A stretch of 64,000 nt of DNA from positions 1-64,000 of the forward strand of contig NZ_JAGFOU010000010.1 of assembly GCF_017592395.1 (NCBI RefSeq), written 5' to 3'. This document shows, one piece after another, positions 17,616-26,430 of this stretch. Source of the DNA: Actinomyces bowdenii. Its GTDB lineage: Bacteria; Actinomycetota; Actinomycetes; Actinomycetales; Actinomycetaceae. The notes under the pieces are model-generated. The model searched no databases. It was not told the DNA's origin and worked only from the letters and a program-made list of their open reading frames with translations. The position numbers and the translations under genes were made by a program. Each line of letters begins with the position of its first letter. Position 1 is the stretch's first letter.

Positions 17616-18517
17616 GGGTGTTATTCATGTGGGGGTTACCGGCCTGTTCTGTAGAGCTCGAGTTTGGTGACCAAGGTGATAATACTGGGCAGTTCTGACT
17701 GGCGGTGGCGATAGCCGGTGGATAGGATCTTCCATTTCTTCAAAGTGACGATCGTGTGCTCGATTGCGGCGCGTGTGGATGATACGGCTCTGTTGAACTC
17801 TTTTCCCATTCCAGGCGATCTCTGCCTGGAGTCTTCTTGATGGGGGTCAGTGCACCATGAGCAGTGTAAGCCGTATCGGCGATCCAATCGGCGCCGGTAA
17901 GGATCTCATCCCAACCGCACAAGCTCAAGGCAGCGCTATCGTGACGCGAGCCGGGCACTGGGTCTGAGACTGCTACGAGCAAGCCGTTGGTGGTGGCGTG
18001 GCCTGGACGCTCAGGCACTGGGCGTGGTGCTTGCCCCAATCAGTTGGCCTTCTCGATCGGCCTGCCGGCTGCGGGGTTGTTGCCAGTGGGGATCGGCGTG
18101 CCATCAACGAGCAGTAGGCCACCCTGGGTCACGGCTTGGGCCAGGGACATGCCAGTCATGGCCAGCACATGGGTGACCAGGGGCATCATGCGCCTGCCGA
18201 CCCTGGAGACGGTGGACTGGGAGATACCGTACATGTCGGCGGACAGAGCCTGGGAGATATTATGACGCGCCAGCACCAAGGTCAGTTCCACCTGCTGCCT
18301 GAGCCCCAGGCAGTAACCCGACAGGCTCTGACCCCGTGTTTCGAGGACCTCCCCGATGCGCCCGGCAAGCTCATCAACATCATCATCGCGCAGCCCCGTG
18401 GTAGACTGATAATGTATCGGCCGCCTCCCATGGGGATCGAGTGTGGTAACCCAATTATCTCCCGAGACGGCCGATGCACCCATTAACAACACGAGCAAAC
18501 CCCCATGAATAACGCCC
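17616..18517 (-). mobile_element. IS5-type insertion sequence with frameshifted transposase
   Basis: A 902-bp element bounded by imperfect inverted repeats: GGGTGTTATTCATG at 17616-17629 and the complement of GGGCGTTATTCATG ending at 18517. I see no clear target duplication at the edges. Inside is one transposase gene in three frames. Confidence 0.75.
17636..18498 (-). pseudogene. IS5-type (DDE_Tnp_4) transposase broken by two frameshifts
   Basis: Reading across three frames gives a transposase of about 287 residues. Its N-terminal helix-turn-helix is NISQALSADMYGISQSTVSR, then LLLVDGTPIP (first Asp), WIADTAYTAHG (second Asp) and FNRAVSSTRAAIEHTI (Glu). The first frameshift is near 18040, where PIEKAN is followed by a stop while the continuation YSGKHHAQ lies in another frame. 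The second is near 17815, a lost G between EWEK and EFNR. The element is therefore inactive unless supplied in trans. Confidence 0.78.
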
Positions 18518-18587
18518 GTAGATCATTCTGCCTAGTTTAAAGTTCATTTCGAATTGTTTACTTTGTGTATACCGAGGAGGTTTGATC

Positions 18588-19154
18588 ATGATTGAATTAA
18601 GAAAGATATGTGGCACCTGTGCTGGGATTGTTGCTGCAATCTGCGCTGCACTGGGTTTGGCGGGGTGTTCGGTTATGAGAAATGGGGTGCAGTCGGCTGA
18701 AGATGACCGTTTTGCAGAGTTCACTCAGTATGTTCCAGAGCCTCTAGAGATACAGACTGATGTCAAGCCGTTGACTAAGAGGATGCCTGCGTTAGAGGTA
18801 TCCTCAGCGAACTGGGTGGCACAGGCCCGACTCAGAGAACGCGAGTTGCTTCCTGAGCCAGACCGTCCAGTATGGTTGCATGCAGTCCTTAAAGTAGCTC
18901 CATACAGTGCTAAAGCCCTGGATGAAAAGTCGACAGGATCGGCGTCGCTACTGCCACCCGTTTACCCTGAGCTGCACCAGTATGTCCCCAAGAACTGTGC
19001 TTTCTCTGCGGTGCCCTCTGGAGATGCTGATGGCATAGTTGGTGCCGACCTGCTTCCAGTCGGATCGGACACAGAGAACCTTTATGTAAAAGAACTGGCG
19101 GTCTCTGTGGATTGCAATATTGTGGTGATGACTTCTGAAATAAGGAACCTGTAG
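18588..19154 (+). CDS. Orphan lipoprotein in AT-richer island
   Basis: 188 residues from the ATG at 18588, with AGGAGG 7 nt upstream. The signal peptide ends in the lipobox LGLAGCS (Cys at about 27), so it should be lipid-anchored outside the membrane. The mature part has no domain I recognise and contains two further cysteines, in PKNCAFSAV and SVDCNIVV, that may form a disulfide. Base composition and codon use are clearly less GC-rich than the neighbours. It sits between two dead insertion-sequence regions, which points to horizontal acquisition. Confidence 0.75.
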   Translation: MIELRKICGTCAGIVAAICAALGLAGCSVMRNGVQSAEDDRFAEFTQYVPEPLEIQTDVKPLTKRMPALEVSSANWVAQARLRERELLPEPDRPVWLHAVLKVAPYSAKALDEKSTGSASLLPPVYPELHQYVPKNCAFSAVPSGDADGIVGADLLPVGSDTENLYVKELAVSVDCNIVVMTSEIRNL

Positions 19155-19410
19155 CTCTCCGTGTCGCTGTGGCTGGAGTTAAATGAAGTGTGTTGGACTG
19201 CCTGGCGTTTTCGGGCAGTGGGAGAAAATGTTGTCCCGTTTGATCCGATAGGATAGAGGCCGTGTCGAGAGGGAAGTACTCCGAGGTCCGCCAGGAGAAC
19301 GAGTTATTAAAAAACGGCGGCCTTCGTGTGGCCTCAACGGAAGTAGGGCGCCGGTGTGAATCAGTGGCCTGTGGATGGTGTTGCATAGACGATGAGGGTG
19401 TGGCTTGGTG
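19155..19410. other. Insertion-sequence debris
   Basis: No intact gene. A small hairpin (ACTGCC / GGCAGT, about 19197-19219) may end the lipoprotein transcript. From 19262 a short frame reads VSRGKYSEVRQENELLKNG, reminiscent of the start and end of an IS3-type OrfA with the middle deleted; this is weak. Confidence 0.35.
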
Positions 19411-19487
19411 TCAAGAGGTGGGAGCAGCGAGGAGGCGTTCGAAGGCTTGGCGTGGGGTGAGGTGGTCCAGGGTGGTGCGGGGACGTC
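19411..19487 (-). pseudogene. IS30-type transposase C-terminal remnant
   Basis: The minus strand reads GGRPRTTLDHLTPRQAFERL, then LAAPTS and a TGA at 19411. This is the usual end of IS30-family transposases (RPR-x-TL-x5-TP-x-x-x-F). Only about 25 codons remain, and they are fused directly to the IS5-type fragment upstream. Confidence 0.65.
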
Positions 19488-20010
19488 CTCCCGTGGCCGG
19501 TGTGATCGGTCAGCACCTGGATGTTGGCGCCCAAGGCCCTGTGTTTGCCGGAGCACCACAGGCGGTCACCGGTATCGGGATCGCGTGATGCGGCCCTGTC
19601 GGTGCGGATCAGGGTCCCATCCAGGCAGCAGAAGGGCTCACCTTGCTGGCGCATCTGCTCGATGACCTGACTTCAGGCTCGGGGCCCGCTGGGCAATGAC
19701 CTCCAGGGCCTCACGGGTGGTAGCGGTAGGCGGTGGCCAGGCTGATGCCGCTATCGCGCGCCAGGGCCCTCATGCTGGTGACGCCGATGAGCCAGCGCAG
19801 CACCAGCACCGCCTGAGTCCAGGGTGCAGCAGCCCGCTGAGCCGGCCGGATGTCATGGGTCTTGCGGTGGGCGGTCAGCCACCCACTGATAGTGCGGGCG
19901 GTGGAGTCAGGGACCTCAAGAGTGGCATGATAGGACACCCGTGCGGGGCCTGCCTGTGGGAGTGCTTTCCTGGTCGAAAACAACACTCTGGCCCACGGCC
20001 CCGCACGCAC
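19488..20010 (-). pseudogene. Second IS5-type transposase fragment, frameshifted
   Basis: The N-terminal half of a DDE_Tnp_4 transposase in at least three frames. It has VLVLRWLIGVTSMRALARDS with GISLATAYRYHP (helix-turn-helix), then REALEVIAQRAPSL in another frame, then CLDGTLIRTDRAA (first Asp) and CSGKHRALGANIQVLTD. It then breaks off into the IS30 remnant. It differs in sequence from the element at 17616-18517. Confidence 0.7.
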
Positions 20011-20335
20011 CCGCCTGCGACACGCCCACTTCTCCCCAGCATCTCAACGATCCCCACCCCAACACCTCACCCCCGGCGAGAAAAGCTCAATCTCACCCGG
20101 CTGCACTTCGCACGGGGATACTGAACCCCCAACGGGGTCGAGCGTGAACTCCTTGGTAGACCAGAAAGCAGCCTGACCAATGCGACAATCACCGTCCGAA
20201 AAACACCCATAAATCCAGTCACCCATGTCGCGAGGCATTACACTACTGAAGTTTGCTTGTGATCTGGGGGGGGTGAGTTAAAAGGTGTGTGCGAATTGGC
20301 GTGAAGTTGATTGTGCGGGTGATTAAAGGGCGGCG
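20011..20335. other. Gap with possible gene remnant on the minus strand
   Basis: A 64-codon minus frame (20044-20238) starts MPRDMGDWIYGCFSDGDCRI and contains FWSTKEFTLDPVGG; it has a plausible protein composition but no family I know. It may be the 5' part of a gene cut by the transposon. The rest is AT-richer than its surroundings and shows no clear feature. Confidence 0.3.
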
Positions 20336-21445
20336 TCAGCGGGCGCCGTCGAGGACCTCCTGGGCGATCCGGCTGTACTGGCGGGCCCGCACCGGCCAGG
20401 TCCAGGGGGTGATGAGCTCGGGCGCGGCGGGCGCGGGCGGATCGGCCAGGAGCCCGCGCAGCGTGGCCACCAGCGAGGCGGTGGTGCGCTGGGCGCAGAT
20501 CATCACCGGGGCCCCCGAGTCGCGCAGCAGCCGCGCACCGGGAACCTCGAAGGTCACCACCCGGCCCCCCTCGGCGATGGCCTCCAGCAGCGTGGTCTGG
20601 AAGCCCTCGGACAGGACCGTGGGATTGACCAGCGTGGCGCCGTCGAGTCGCTTCCGCACCTGGGCGGCGGGCACCCGCCCGGGGATGTCGACGACACCGT
20701 CGAGTCCCAGCTCCGAGGCCCGCCGTCGCGCCAGGGCCAGGTCTGCGCCGTCGCCCAGCAGCTCGCCGTCGACCTCCAGGCCGCTGCGGCGCAGGGCCGC
20801 CAGCGCCTCCAGGAATGCGTCCCAGCCCTTGCCATCGACCACGCGCCCCACGAAGACCAGGCGGGAGGGACGATCGCTGTGCCGCCCGGTGCCCACCGGC
20901 GGCGTGATCGCGTTGTAGAAGACCTCCGCCTCCACCCCGCTCAGGCGCGTGACGAAGTCTGCCGCCTGGGGGGAGACCGCCAGGACGCGGTCGGCGCGGC
21001 GCAGGACGTGGCGCCCCCAGGTCAGGTCCACCGTCCGCGAGCCCGCGGCGATCACCGGGGAGGCGGAGGCCACGAAGCCGCTGCCGTGCTCGGTGTGGAT
21101 CACCGGGATGCCCGCGCGCCGGGCCGCCTGGAGCCCCACCAGGCTCATGGGGAAGAAGCGGGTATGGGTGGAGACCACCTCGATGCCCTCGGCGGCCAGG
21201 TAGTCGGCGATTCGCCGGGTGGTGCCCGGGGAGGGGAAGCTGATGACGTCGGCCACCGGCAGGCGGGAGCGCCCGGTCAGGACGGCGACGCTGCCATCAC
21301 GGCGCCGGCCCGGGCCCTCCTGGGAGACCGTGAGCACATGGACGCTGTGCCCCTGCTCCGCCATCCCCTGGGCCAGGTGCTGGACGTGGAACTCCAGTCC
21401 GCCGGTCCGGGGAGGGTAGGTGTTGGTGATGATGGCGAGCTTCAT
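20336..21445 (-). CDS. Glycosyltransferase family 4
   Basis: 369 residues. The N-terminal MKLAIITNTYPPRTGGLEFH and glycine-rich loop, VSPQAADFVTRLSGVEAEV, and the C-terminal half RLVFVGRVVDGKGWDAFLEA and LSEGFQTTLLEAIAEGG (E-x7-E) define a retaining GT4 enzyme. It is the last gene of the minus-strand licCA-licB-flippase operon, 83 nt after the flippase, so it should act on the glycan that receives phosphocholine. The donor is unknown. Confidence 0.88.
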   Translation of the reverse strand: MKLAIITNTYPPRTGGLEFHVQHLAQGMAEQGHSVHVLTVSQEGPGRRRDGSVAVLTGRSRLPVADVISFPSPGTTRRIADYLAAEGIEVVSTHTRFFPMSLVGLQAARRAGIPVIHTEHGSGFVASASPVIAAGSRTVDLTWGRHVLRRADRVLAVSPQAADFVTRLSGVEAEVFYNAITPPVGTGRHSDRPSRLVFVGRVVDGKGWDAFLEALAALRRSGLEVDGELLGDGADLALARRRASELGLDGVVDIPGRVPAAQVRKRLDGATLVNPTVLSEGFQTTLLEAIAEGGRVVTFEVPGARLLRDSGAPVMICAQRTTASLVATLRGLLADPPAPAAPELITPWTWPVRARQYSRIAQEVLDGAR

Positions 21446-21528
21446 GAGGTGATCCTTCTACCGCCCCCGGCGCATGGGGATCGAGCCGGGGCCGGGACCA
21501 TGCTAGCCGAGGAGCCCGGGGCCGGTCC

Positions 21529-22788
21529 TCAGGCCCCACCGGGCGCCCCGCCCCGCATCCGCGCCACGAGGAGGAGTGCGAAGACGGCGGCCAGGACGCC
21601 CATGGAGGCGCAGTAGGCGGCGCTGGCCCCCATGAGCCCGGCGCGGGGCACCAGCAGGCGGCACAGGCCCCAGGAGGTGGCGGCGGCCAGGGCATAGCCG
21701 AGGAGGACGACGCGCTGGTGGCGCATCGTCGTCAGCGCGTAGTAGAGGATGACCGCCGCGGCGTTGAGCGCGCCTCCGGCTAGGAGCACCATGAGCTCGG
21801 GGCGCAGCCCGGAGACGTCCTGGCCCAGGATCAGCTCCAGCAGGGGCGGGCCCAGCGGGTAGGCCACCGCCGCCACGATGGGCAGGACTGCCGTCGTCGT
21901 GGCCAGTCCCCGGCGGATGAGGCCGGTGAAGGCCTCACGGTCCCCCTGGGCCCAGCGCACCGCCATCGGCGTCAGCAGGGGCCGGAAGACCAGGAGCGAG
22001 AGCAGGTTGATGGTCACCGCCGGCATGTAGATGATCGCGAAGCAGCCCTGCGCCCTGAGATCCAGGTGGGCCGCGATGGCGTAGCGCGGCGCGTTGACCA
22101 GGTACATGGCCAGGAAGGAGGCCAGGAACAGCGGCAGGCACTCCAGGAGGAGCCCGCCGATGGCCCGCGCCCGCCACTGGGGCCGGCGGGAGATGAGACC
22201 GCGCGCCGGGGGCAGGAAGGCCGCCAGCACCGCCAGCAGGGACACCGGCAGTGCCACCAGGGCGGAGACGGCCAGGTCGCGGGTGAGCGCGAGGGCCAGG
22301 CAGAAGGCGCTCACGGTCACGGCCGTGCGCAGCGTGCTGGCCCGGCCGCCCAGGTCCAAGCGCCCCGCCCGCTGGAACTCCGCGAGGAAGACGTCCTCGA
22401 AGGCGTCGAAGACCCGCAGGCAGGCCACCACGATGATGACCAGGGCCGTGGTGGCGGTGGAGGAGACCCATAGGGCGTTGCCGATGATCCCCAGCACCAT
22501 GAGCCCCACCGTGACGAGCCTGGTGGCCAGGTAGACGCCCATGCTGAAGCGCCGGCGGACGTCGGTGGCCTGGTAGGCGCGCACCTCGTACATGCCCAGG
22601 GTCTGGAACAGCTGGCCGATCCCGATGGCCAGTGAGTACAGGCCCAGGGCCTCGATCCCGGCGGTCCGGTTGACCATGGCGAGCATGACCACCAGGGCCA
22701 GGGACCCCGTCAGGGAGGCCGCCGCATTCCACAGGTAGTCGCGCCTGGGCGGAGCGGCGCCCGATGCCCGGGGCCCGTCGCTGTGCAC
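21529..22788 (-). CDS. TacF/Wzx-like polysaccharide flippase A
   Basis: 419 residues with about 12-14 membrane segments and no soluble domain. The start RRDYLWNAAASLTGSLALVV and the motif YEVRAYQATDVRRRFSMG resemble Wzx/TacF flippases of the MOP superfamily; the second flippase at 29766 has a matching RLRTLQVTDVKGERSSG. It lies 25 nt after licB. In the pneumococcal lic locus the same neighbourhood holds tacF, which flips choline-bearing teichoic-acid units, so the same role is inferred here. Confidence 0.82.
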   Translation of the reverse strand: MHSDGPRASGAAPPRRDYLWNAAASLTGSLALVVMLAMVNRTAGIEALGLYSLAIGIGQLFQTLGMYEVRAYQATDVRRRFSMGVYLATRLVTVGLMVLGIIGNALWVSSTATTALVIIVVACLRVFDAFEDVFLAEFQRAGRLDLGGRASTLRTAVTVSAFCLALALTRDLAVSALVALPVSLLAVLAAFLPPARGLISRRPQWRARAIGGLLLECLPLFLASFLAMYLVNAPRYAIAAHLDLRAQGCFAIIYMPAVTINLLSLLVFRPLLTPMAVRWAQGDREAFTGLIRRGLATTTAVLPIVAAVAYPLGPPLLELILGQDVSGLRPELMVLLAGGALNAAAVILYYALTTMRHQRVVLLGYALAAATSWGLCRLLVPRAGLMGASAAYCASMGVLAAVFALLLVARMRGGAPGGA

Positions 22789-22813
22789 GGCCGCCCGCCT
22801 GGCAGTGGCCCGG

Positions 22814-23779
22814 TCAGTGCGTGAGGACCGGGGTGCCGGTGCCGGTGCGCGTGCGCGGGGGCCCCAGCCGCAGGTCGCTCCAGTCGGGGGTGGCCGCGAG
22901 CACGGTGCCCACGAGGATGACCACGCAGCACACCACCTGCAGGACGGTGGGCACGGTCCCCTGGAGGACCAGCGCGAAGACGACCGCCCACGCCGAGTAG
23001 GAGATGTTGAGGGCCATGCCGCGCGAGGCGCCGATCTGGCCGATGGCCTTGAAGTAGAACAGGTAGGACACCGCTCCGGCCAGGGAGGCCAGGAAGACCA
23101 TGCCCATGGATGGGGACAGGGCGGCCTGCGAGGAGAATCCGACGATCCCCGCCACGGGCGCGACCACGAGGATGTAGGCGAGTCCCGATGTCGTCTGGCG
23201 GATGTGCAGGGCCGTCTCGTTGTCCACCTTGTCGTCGCGCATCCCCCAGGCGAGGATGACGGCCTCCCCGCCCCATCCCAGGACGCATGCCAGGGCGGCG
23301 ATGACCCCGATGAGGGGGGAGGGGCCGGTCTGCGTGGTCGAGGACGACCAGGCGATGAGGATGATGGCGGTCAGCGCCACCATGAGGGCCACGATCTGGC
23401 GGGGCCGCATCCGCTCCTTGAGCAGTAGGAAGGCCAGGAGCGTGCCCACGGCGGGGTAGAAGGTGGAGATGATGGCGGTGTAGCCGGGACCGATGTTGTT
23501 GATGGCGATGAGGTACCCGCTCATCCCCACCGGTCCGCCCATGACGGCGCCGGCCATGACGGCCTTGCCGCTGCGGGTCCTGATGGCCTCCAGGGTGTGC
23601 CCCAGCCGTCCGCGCATCCCCATGTAGACCAGGAGGATGATGGCCGAGACGGCGTCGTGCAGCAGGGCGCTGGCCAGGGAGGCCTCACCGGCGCCCAGGA
23701 AGGGGGACATCGCCAGGGCTATGCCCAGGACCACAGTGTCCAGCCCCCACAGGCAGCCGGAGATGATGCCGAACCTCAT
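22814..23779 (-). CDS. licB: LicB-like choline permease (EamA/DMT family)
   Basis: 321 residues with ten predicted membrane segments. The sequence follows LicB closely: SGCLWGLDTVVLGIALAMSP, LHDAVSAIILLVYMGMRG, and GGPVGMSGYLIAINNIGPGY, the last being a LicB signature. It should import choline. The ATG overlaps the stop of the licC-licA fusion gene, and the flippase follows. Generic DMT transport is the fallback, but the neighbours make choline the obvious substrate. Confidence 0.88.
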   Translation of the reverse strand: MRFGIISGCLWGLDTVVLGIALAMSPFLGAGEASLASALLHDAVSAIILLVYMGMRGRLGHTLEAIRTRSGKAVMAGAVMGGPVGMSGYLIAINNIGPGYTAIISTFYPAVGTLLAFLLLKERMRPRQIVALMVALTAIILIAWSSSTTQTGPSPLIGVIAALACVLGWGGEAVILAWGMRDDKVDNETALHIRQTTSGLAYILVVAPVAGIVGFSSQAALSPSMGMVFLASLAGAVSYLFYFKAIGQIGASRGMALNISYSAWAVVFALVLQGTVPTVLQVVCCVVILVGTVLAATPDWSDLRLGPPRTRTGTGTPVLTH

Positions 23780-25632
23780 GATCCGCTCCTCGTGCTCAGT
23801 CGGTGGCTGTCCAGGGGGGAGGGCAGCTCGGTGGTGCCGGACTCATAGGAATCCAGCAGGGCGTCCACGTAGTTGGCGGCGTGGCGGTAGTAGATGAGGA
23901 GCCACTCCCCGGCGTCGTCGCCCTCGGCCGCCTTGACCAGGGCCCACACGTACCAGCACCACCCGGCGAAGACGACGTAGGCCCAGAAGTGGCGGCGCTC
24001 GACATCGGTGGGCCTGCGGCCGAAGTAGGAGCCCAGCGCCGCATCGGCGCGCTCCTCGGACAGCTCGGCGCACACCACCATGGTGCCGAAGTCGTTGGCC
24101 ACGTCGGACATGCCGGCGTACTCCCAGTCGATGAGGTGGATGCCGTCGCGGTCGTCGACCAGGAAGTTCAGGGGGAAGAAGTCGTTGTGGCTGGGCACCA
24201 GGGGGAATCCGTCGGCGTCGGCGTGGGCCTTGAGCCGCATCACCTTCTCGCGCAGCTCGGCGTAGCCGGGGACGTCGATGGGCCCGTGCTCCGTGAGCAG
24301 GGACTCGTAGCGGATGCCCTCGTCGATGAAGTCGAAGCTGCGCGACAGGGTCCGGCCGCTCTGGTGGAGGCTGCGCGCCATGATCATGGCCTGGGACAGC
24401 TCGTGGGTGCTGGAGGCATCCAGGTTGTGGGCGTCGGGGATGAAGCGGGAGATCTTCCAGCCCTTGAGCGGATCGCCGGTGAGGAAGGTTCCGTCCAGCC
24501 CCAGGTCGCGGGCCAGGTGCAGGGCCTCGAACTCGGCCTGGCGGTCCACGATCTTGTCCGTGCCGATGCCCGGGTGGCGGTAGACGTACTCCTCGCCTGA
24601 GACCGAGAAGTGACAGGACAGGTTGGTGATGCCCTGCTTGAGGGGGTAGAAGTCCTGGATCTCGGATTTGGCGCATCCCAGGGAGGATGAGATGTTGTCG
24701 AAGACCTCGGAGTCGAGGTTCTCCATGAACATGGGGTCGAAGCCGCGGATCTCATCGACCGAGTCGAACTCGTTGATGACTCCCGCCGGGTACTGGCGGA
24801 TGACCATGTCGAGCTCCTTGACGTGCTCGATGTAGATCGACTCCCACAGCTTGGGCAGGGTCTCGGGAAGGTGGTAGACCCGCTCCAGGATCCGGCGGAA
24901 GGCGGAGGAGAAGGCGCGGTCGAAGTAGACGTGCCCCAGCATCGTCCAGGCGTCGGCGCCGCCGACCCGGGCGCCGGTGATGCGCCCGCCGGGGCCGGTG
25001 GCCAGGCACCACTCCTGGGTGGGGCCCTCGACGTACTGCGCCGAGTAGTAGGCCTTGTAGACGTGGGAGTCGAAGGGGTTGACGGTGAAGTAGTCGTCGG
25101 AGGAGCACACATAGGTGTTGCCCAGGTCCTCGCGCACCAGCCACAGGGAGCCGTTGTTGTTGCGGGTGACGTAGTCGTCGTTGACCACGATGCGCACGCC
25201 CAGCTGCTCGGCCAGGTGGAAGAAGTACTCCTTCTTGTAGCCCACCACCAGGGTGATGTCGGCGATCCCGGCCTCCTGGAGCTGGCGGATCTGGCGCTCG
25301 ACGAGCACCTCCCCGCGCACGCGCAGCGTGCCCTTGGGGCGCTCGTAGGAGATCGGCGCGAATCGGCGCGAGAGCCCGGCGGCCATGATGATGGCGTTGT
25401 CCACCCGGTAGGGCTCCAGGGCCTGCCGGCCGGTATCGGTGATGCTGCGCTCGGCGATGTGGCCCAGGGCCTCGCACTCGCGCACCGCGGTGTTGACGGC
25501 TCCCAGGGACATGCCGGTGGTCTCGTGGATCTGCCGCTGGGTCAGGGCCGCCCCGGCCCGCAGGAGGGCGTAGAGGACGTCGAACTGGGGCTGGGTGAGC
25601 GCGCCCGCTGGGGTGGTCACGGAAGGCACCAT
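23776..25632 (-). CDS. licCA: Winged-helix / CTP:phosphocholine cytidylyltransferase / choline kinase fusion (LicC-LicA)
   Basis: 618 residues, three parts. Residues about 10-72 form a winged helix (TQRQIHETTGMSLGAVNTAV). Residues 78 to about 310 are LicC: MAAGLSRRF at 83-91, Lys100, IADITLVVGYKKEYF, CSSDDYFTVNPFD. Residues about 320-600 are LicA kinase: GEEYVYRHPGIGTDK, the Brenner motif PSHNDFFPLNFLV (about 480) and HLIDWEYAGMSDVAND (about 500). It should phosphorylate choline and activate it with CTP. The N-terminal domain may be autoregulatory or sense choline (inference). It heads the minus-strand operon. Confidence 0.9.
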   Translation of the reverse strand: MVPSVTTPAGALTQPQFDVLYALLRAGAALTQRQIHETTGMSLGAVNTAVRECEALGHIAERSITDTGRQALEPYRVDNAIIMAAGLSRRFAPISYERPKGTLRVRGEVLVERQIRQLQEAGIADITLVVGYKKEYFFHLAEQLGVRIVVNDDYVTRNNNGSLWLVREDLGNTYVCSSDDYFTVNPFDSHVYKAYYSAQYVEGPTQEWCLATGPGGRITGARVGGADAWTMLGHVYFDRAFSSAFRRILERVYHLPETLPKLWESIYIEHVKELDMVIRQYPAGVINEFDSVDEIRGFDPMFMENLDSEVFDNISSSLGCAKSEIQDFYPLKQGITNLSCHFSVSGEEYVYRHPGIGTDKIVDRQAEFEALHLARDLGLDGTFLTGDPLKGWKISRFIPDAHNLDASSTHELSQAMIMARSLHQSGRTLSRSFDFIDEGIRYESLLTEHGPIDVPGYAELREKVMRLKAHADADGFPLVPSHNDFFPLNFLVDDRDGIHLIDWEYAGMSDVANDFGTMVVCAELSEERADAALGSYFGRRPTDVERRHFWAYVVFAGWCWYVWALVKAAEGDDAGEWLLIYYRHAANYVDALLDSYESGTTELPSPLDSHRLSTRSGS

Positions 25633-25666
25633 CCGTTCATCGTGGAAGGGGTTGTGGGTGTGTTCG

Positions 25667-25701
25667 AGAATAGTGCTTCATGGGTGATAGGTGAACGTAT
25701 A
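25667..25701 (-). promoter_or_regulatory. Promoter of the licCA-licB-flippase-GT4 operon
   Basis: On the minus strand, -10 TATTCT (25667-25672) is preceded after 17 nt by TTCACC as -35. The expected transcript start is about 25-30 nt before the licCA ATG. Confidence 0.5.
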
Positions 25702-26048
25702 GGGCTGTGACGTCGGTCTCCGGTGGGGGAGTGGCCTCGGAGTGCCAGGCGCGGGGAGGCGCCACGGGCGCTGTGCCCGCCGCCCAATCCGCGGCCCCTC
25801 CGCCTGCCCGGGGCGGGACCAGGACGAGTCCCCGCTTCTGGCCGTGCTTTCCTGGGAGGGCGCGAATGCGGTCGGCCGGTGGAGGCTTCGATGCCGGTGT
25901 GGGGTCGGTGGTGGTTCCTGCCGTGGTGGGTGGCCCCGTGCTGTGCCGGCTGGGCTGGGACCGTGCTGAGGGAGGCCCGGTGCCCCGGGATGGCGGGCCG
26001 GCGCCAGTGGGCCAGGGCTGGCGGCGGCGGTGGGGCGGGTTCGATGGG

Positions 26049-26144
26049 GCGTCACTTCGCGACAGAGGCGTCACTTCGCGACATGGACGACACCTGCAGG
26101 TACCGTCCATGTCGCGAAGTGACGCGCTTTTCGCGAAACGACGC
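26049..26144. repeat. Palindromic intergenic repeat, CACTTCGCGACA type
   Basis: Perfect 22-bp arms at 26068-26089 and 26104-26125 enclose a 14-nt centre, most of which (ACCTGCAGGT) is itself palindromic. A further copy of GCGTCACTTCGCGACA precedes the left arm (26049) and a degenerate partner follows the right arm (to 26144), so the whole unit is a nested palindrome. A decayed relative lies at 42210-42305. Confidence 0.7.
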
Positions 26145-26287
26145 AGGGCCTGCGCCCCCACCATCCTCCCGAGCCTGCGGCCATCCCGGCGACACGCGAC
26201 CCTCCCGGAGCGCGTGGCCCTCCCGGGCCTCTTGCTCCCCCTGGCGCACCACTGCCAGCCCCGCCCACCCCGAAACCATCCAGCGCA

Positions 26288-26377
26288 CCAGGGCCACCCA
26301 GCCCAGAACCCCGACGCGGGACGCCGAGTGTTGCCCGCCGAGGTCGCTGCCAGGGCCACCCAGCCCAGAACCCCGAC
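26288..26377. repeat. 28-bp direct repeat, two copies 62 bp apart
   Basis: Identical 28-nt units at 26288-26315 and 26350-26377, each containing GGGCCACCCAGCCCAGAA. No coding frame explains it; a local tandem duplication is the simplest reading. Confidence 0.7.
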
Positions 26378-26430
26378 CCGCACCCCGGGCCAGCCCGAGC
26401 CGGGAAAGGGGCACCGTCCGGCCGCGCCGT

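Larger units (their letters stand above)
25702..26430. other. Gene-free stretch with palindrome and direct repeat
   Basis: About 730 nt between the lic operon promoter and the end of the DUF2304 gene. All open frames here are compositional shadows. It holds the palindromic element at 26049-26144 and a 28-bp direct repeat (26288-26315, 26350-26377). No tRNA or transposase remnant is recognisable. Confidence 0.5.
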
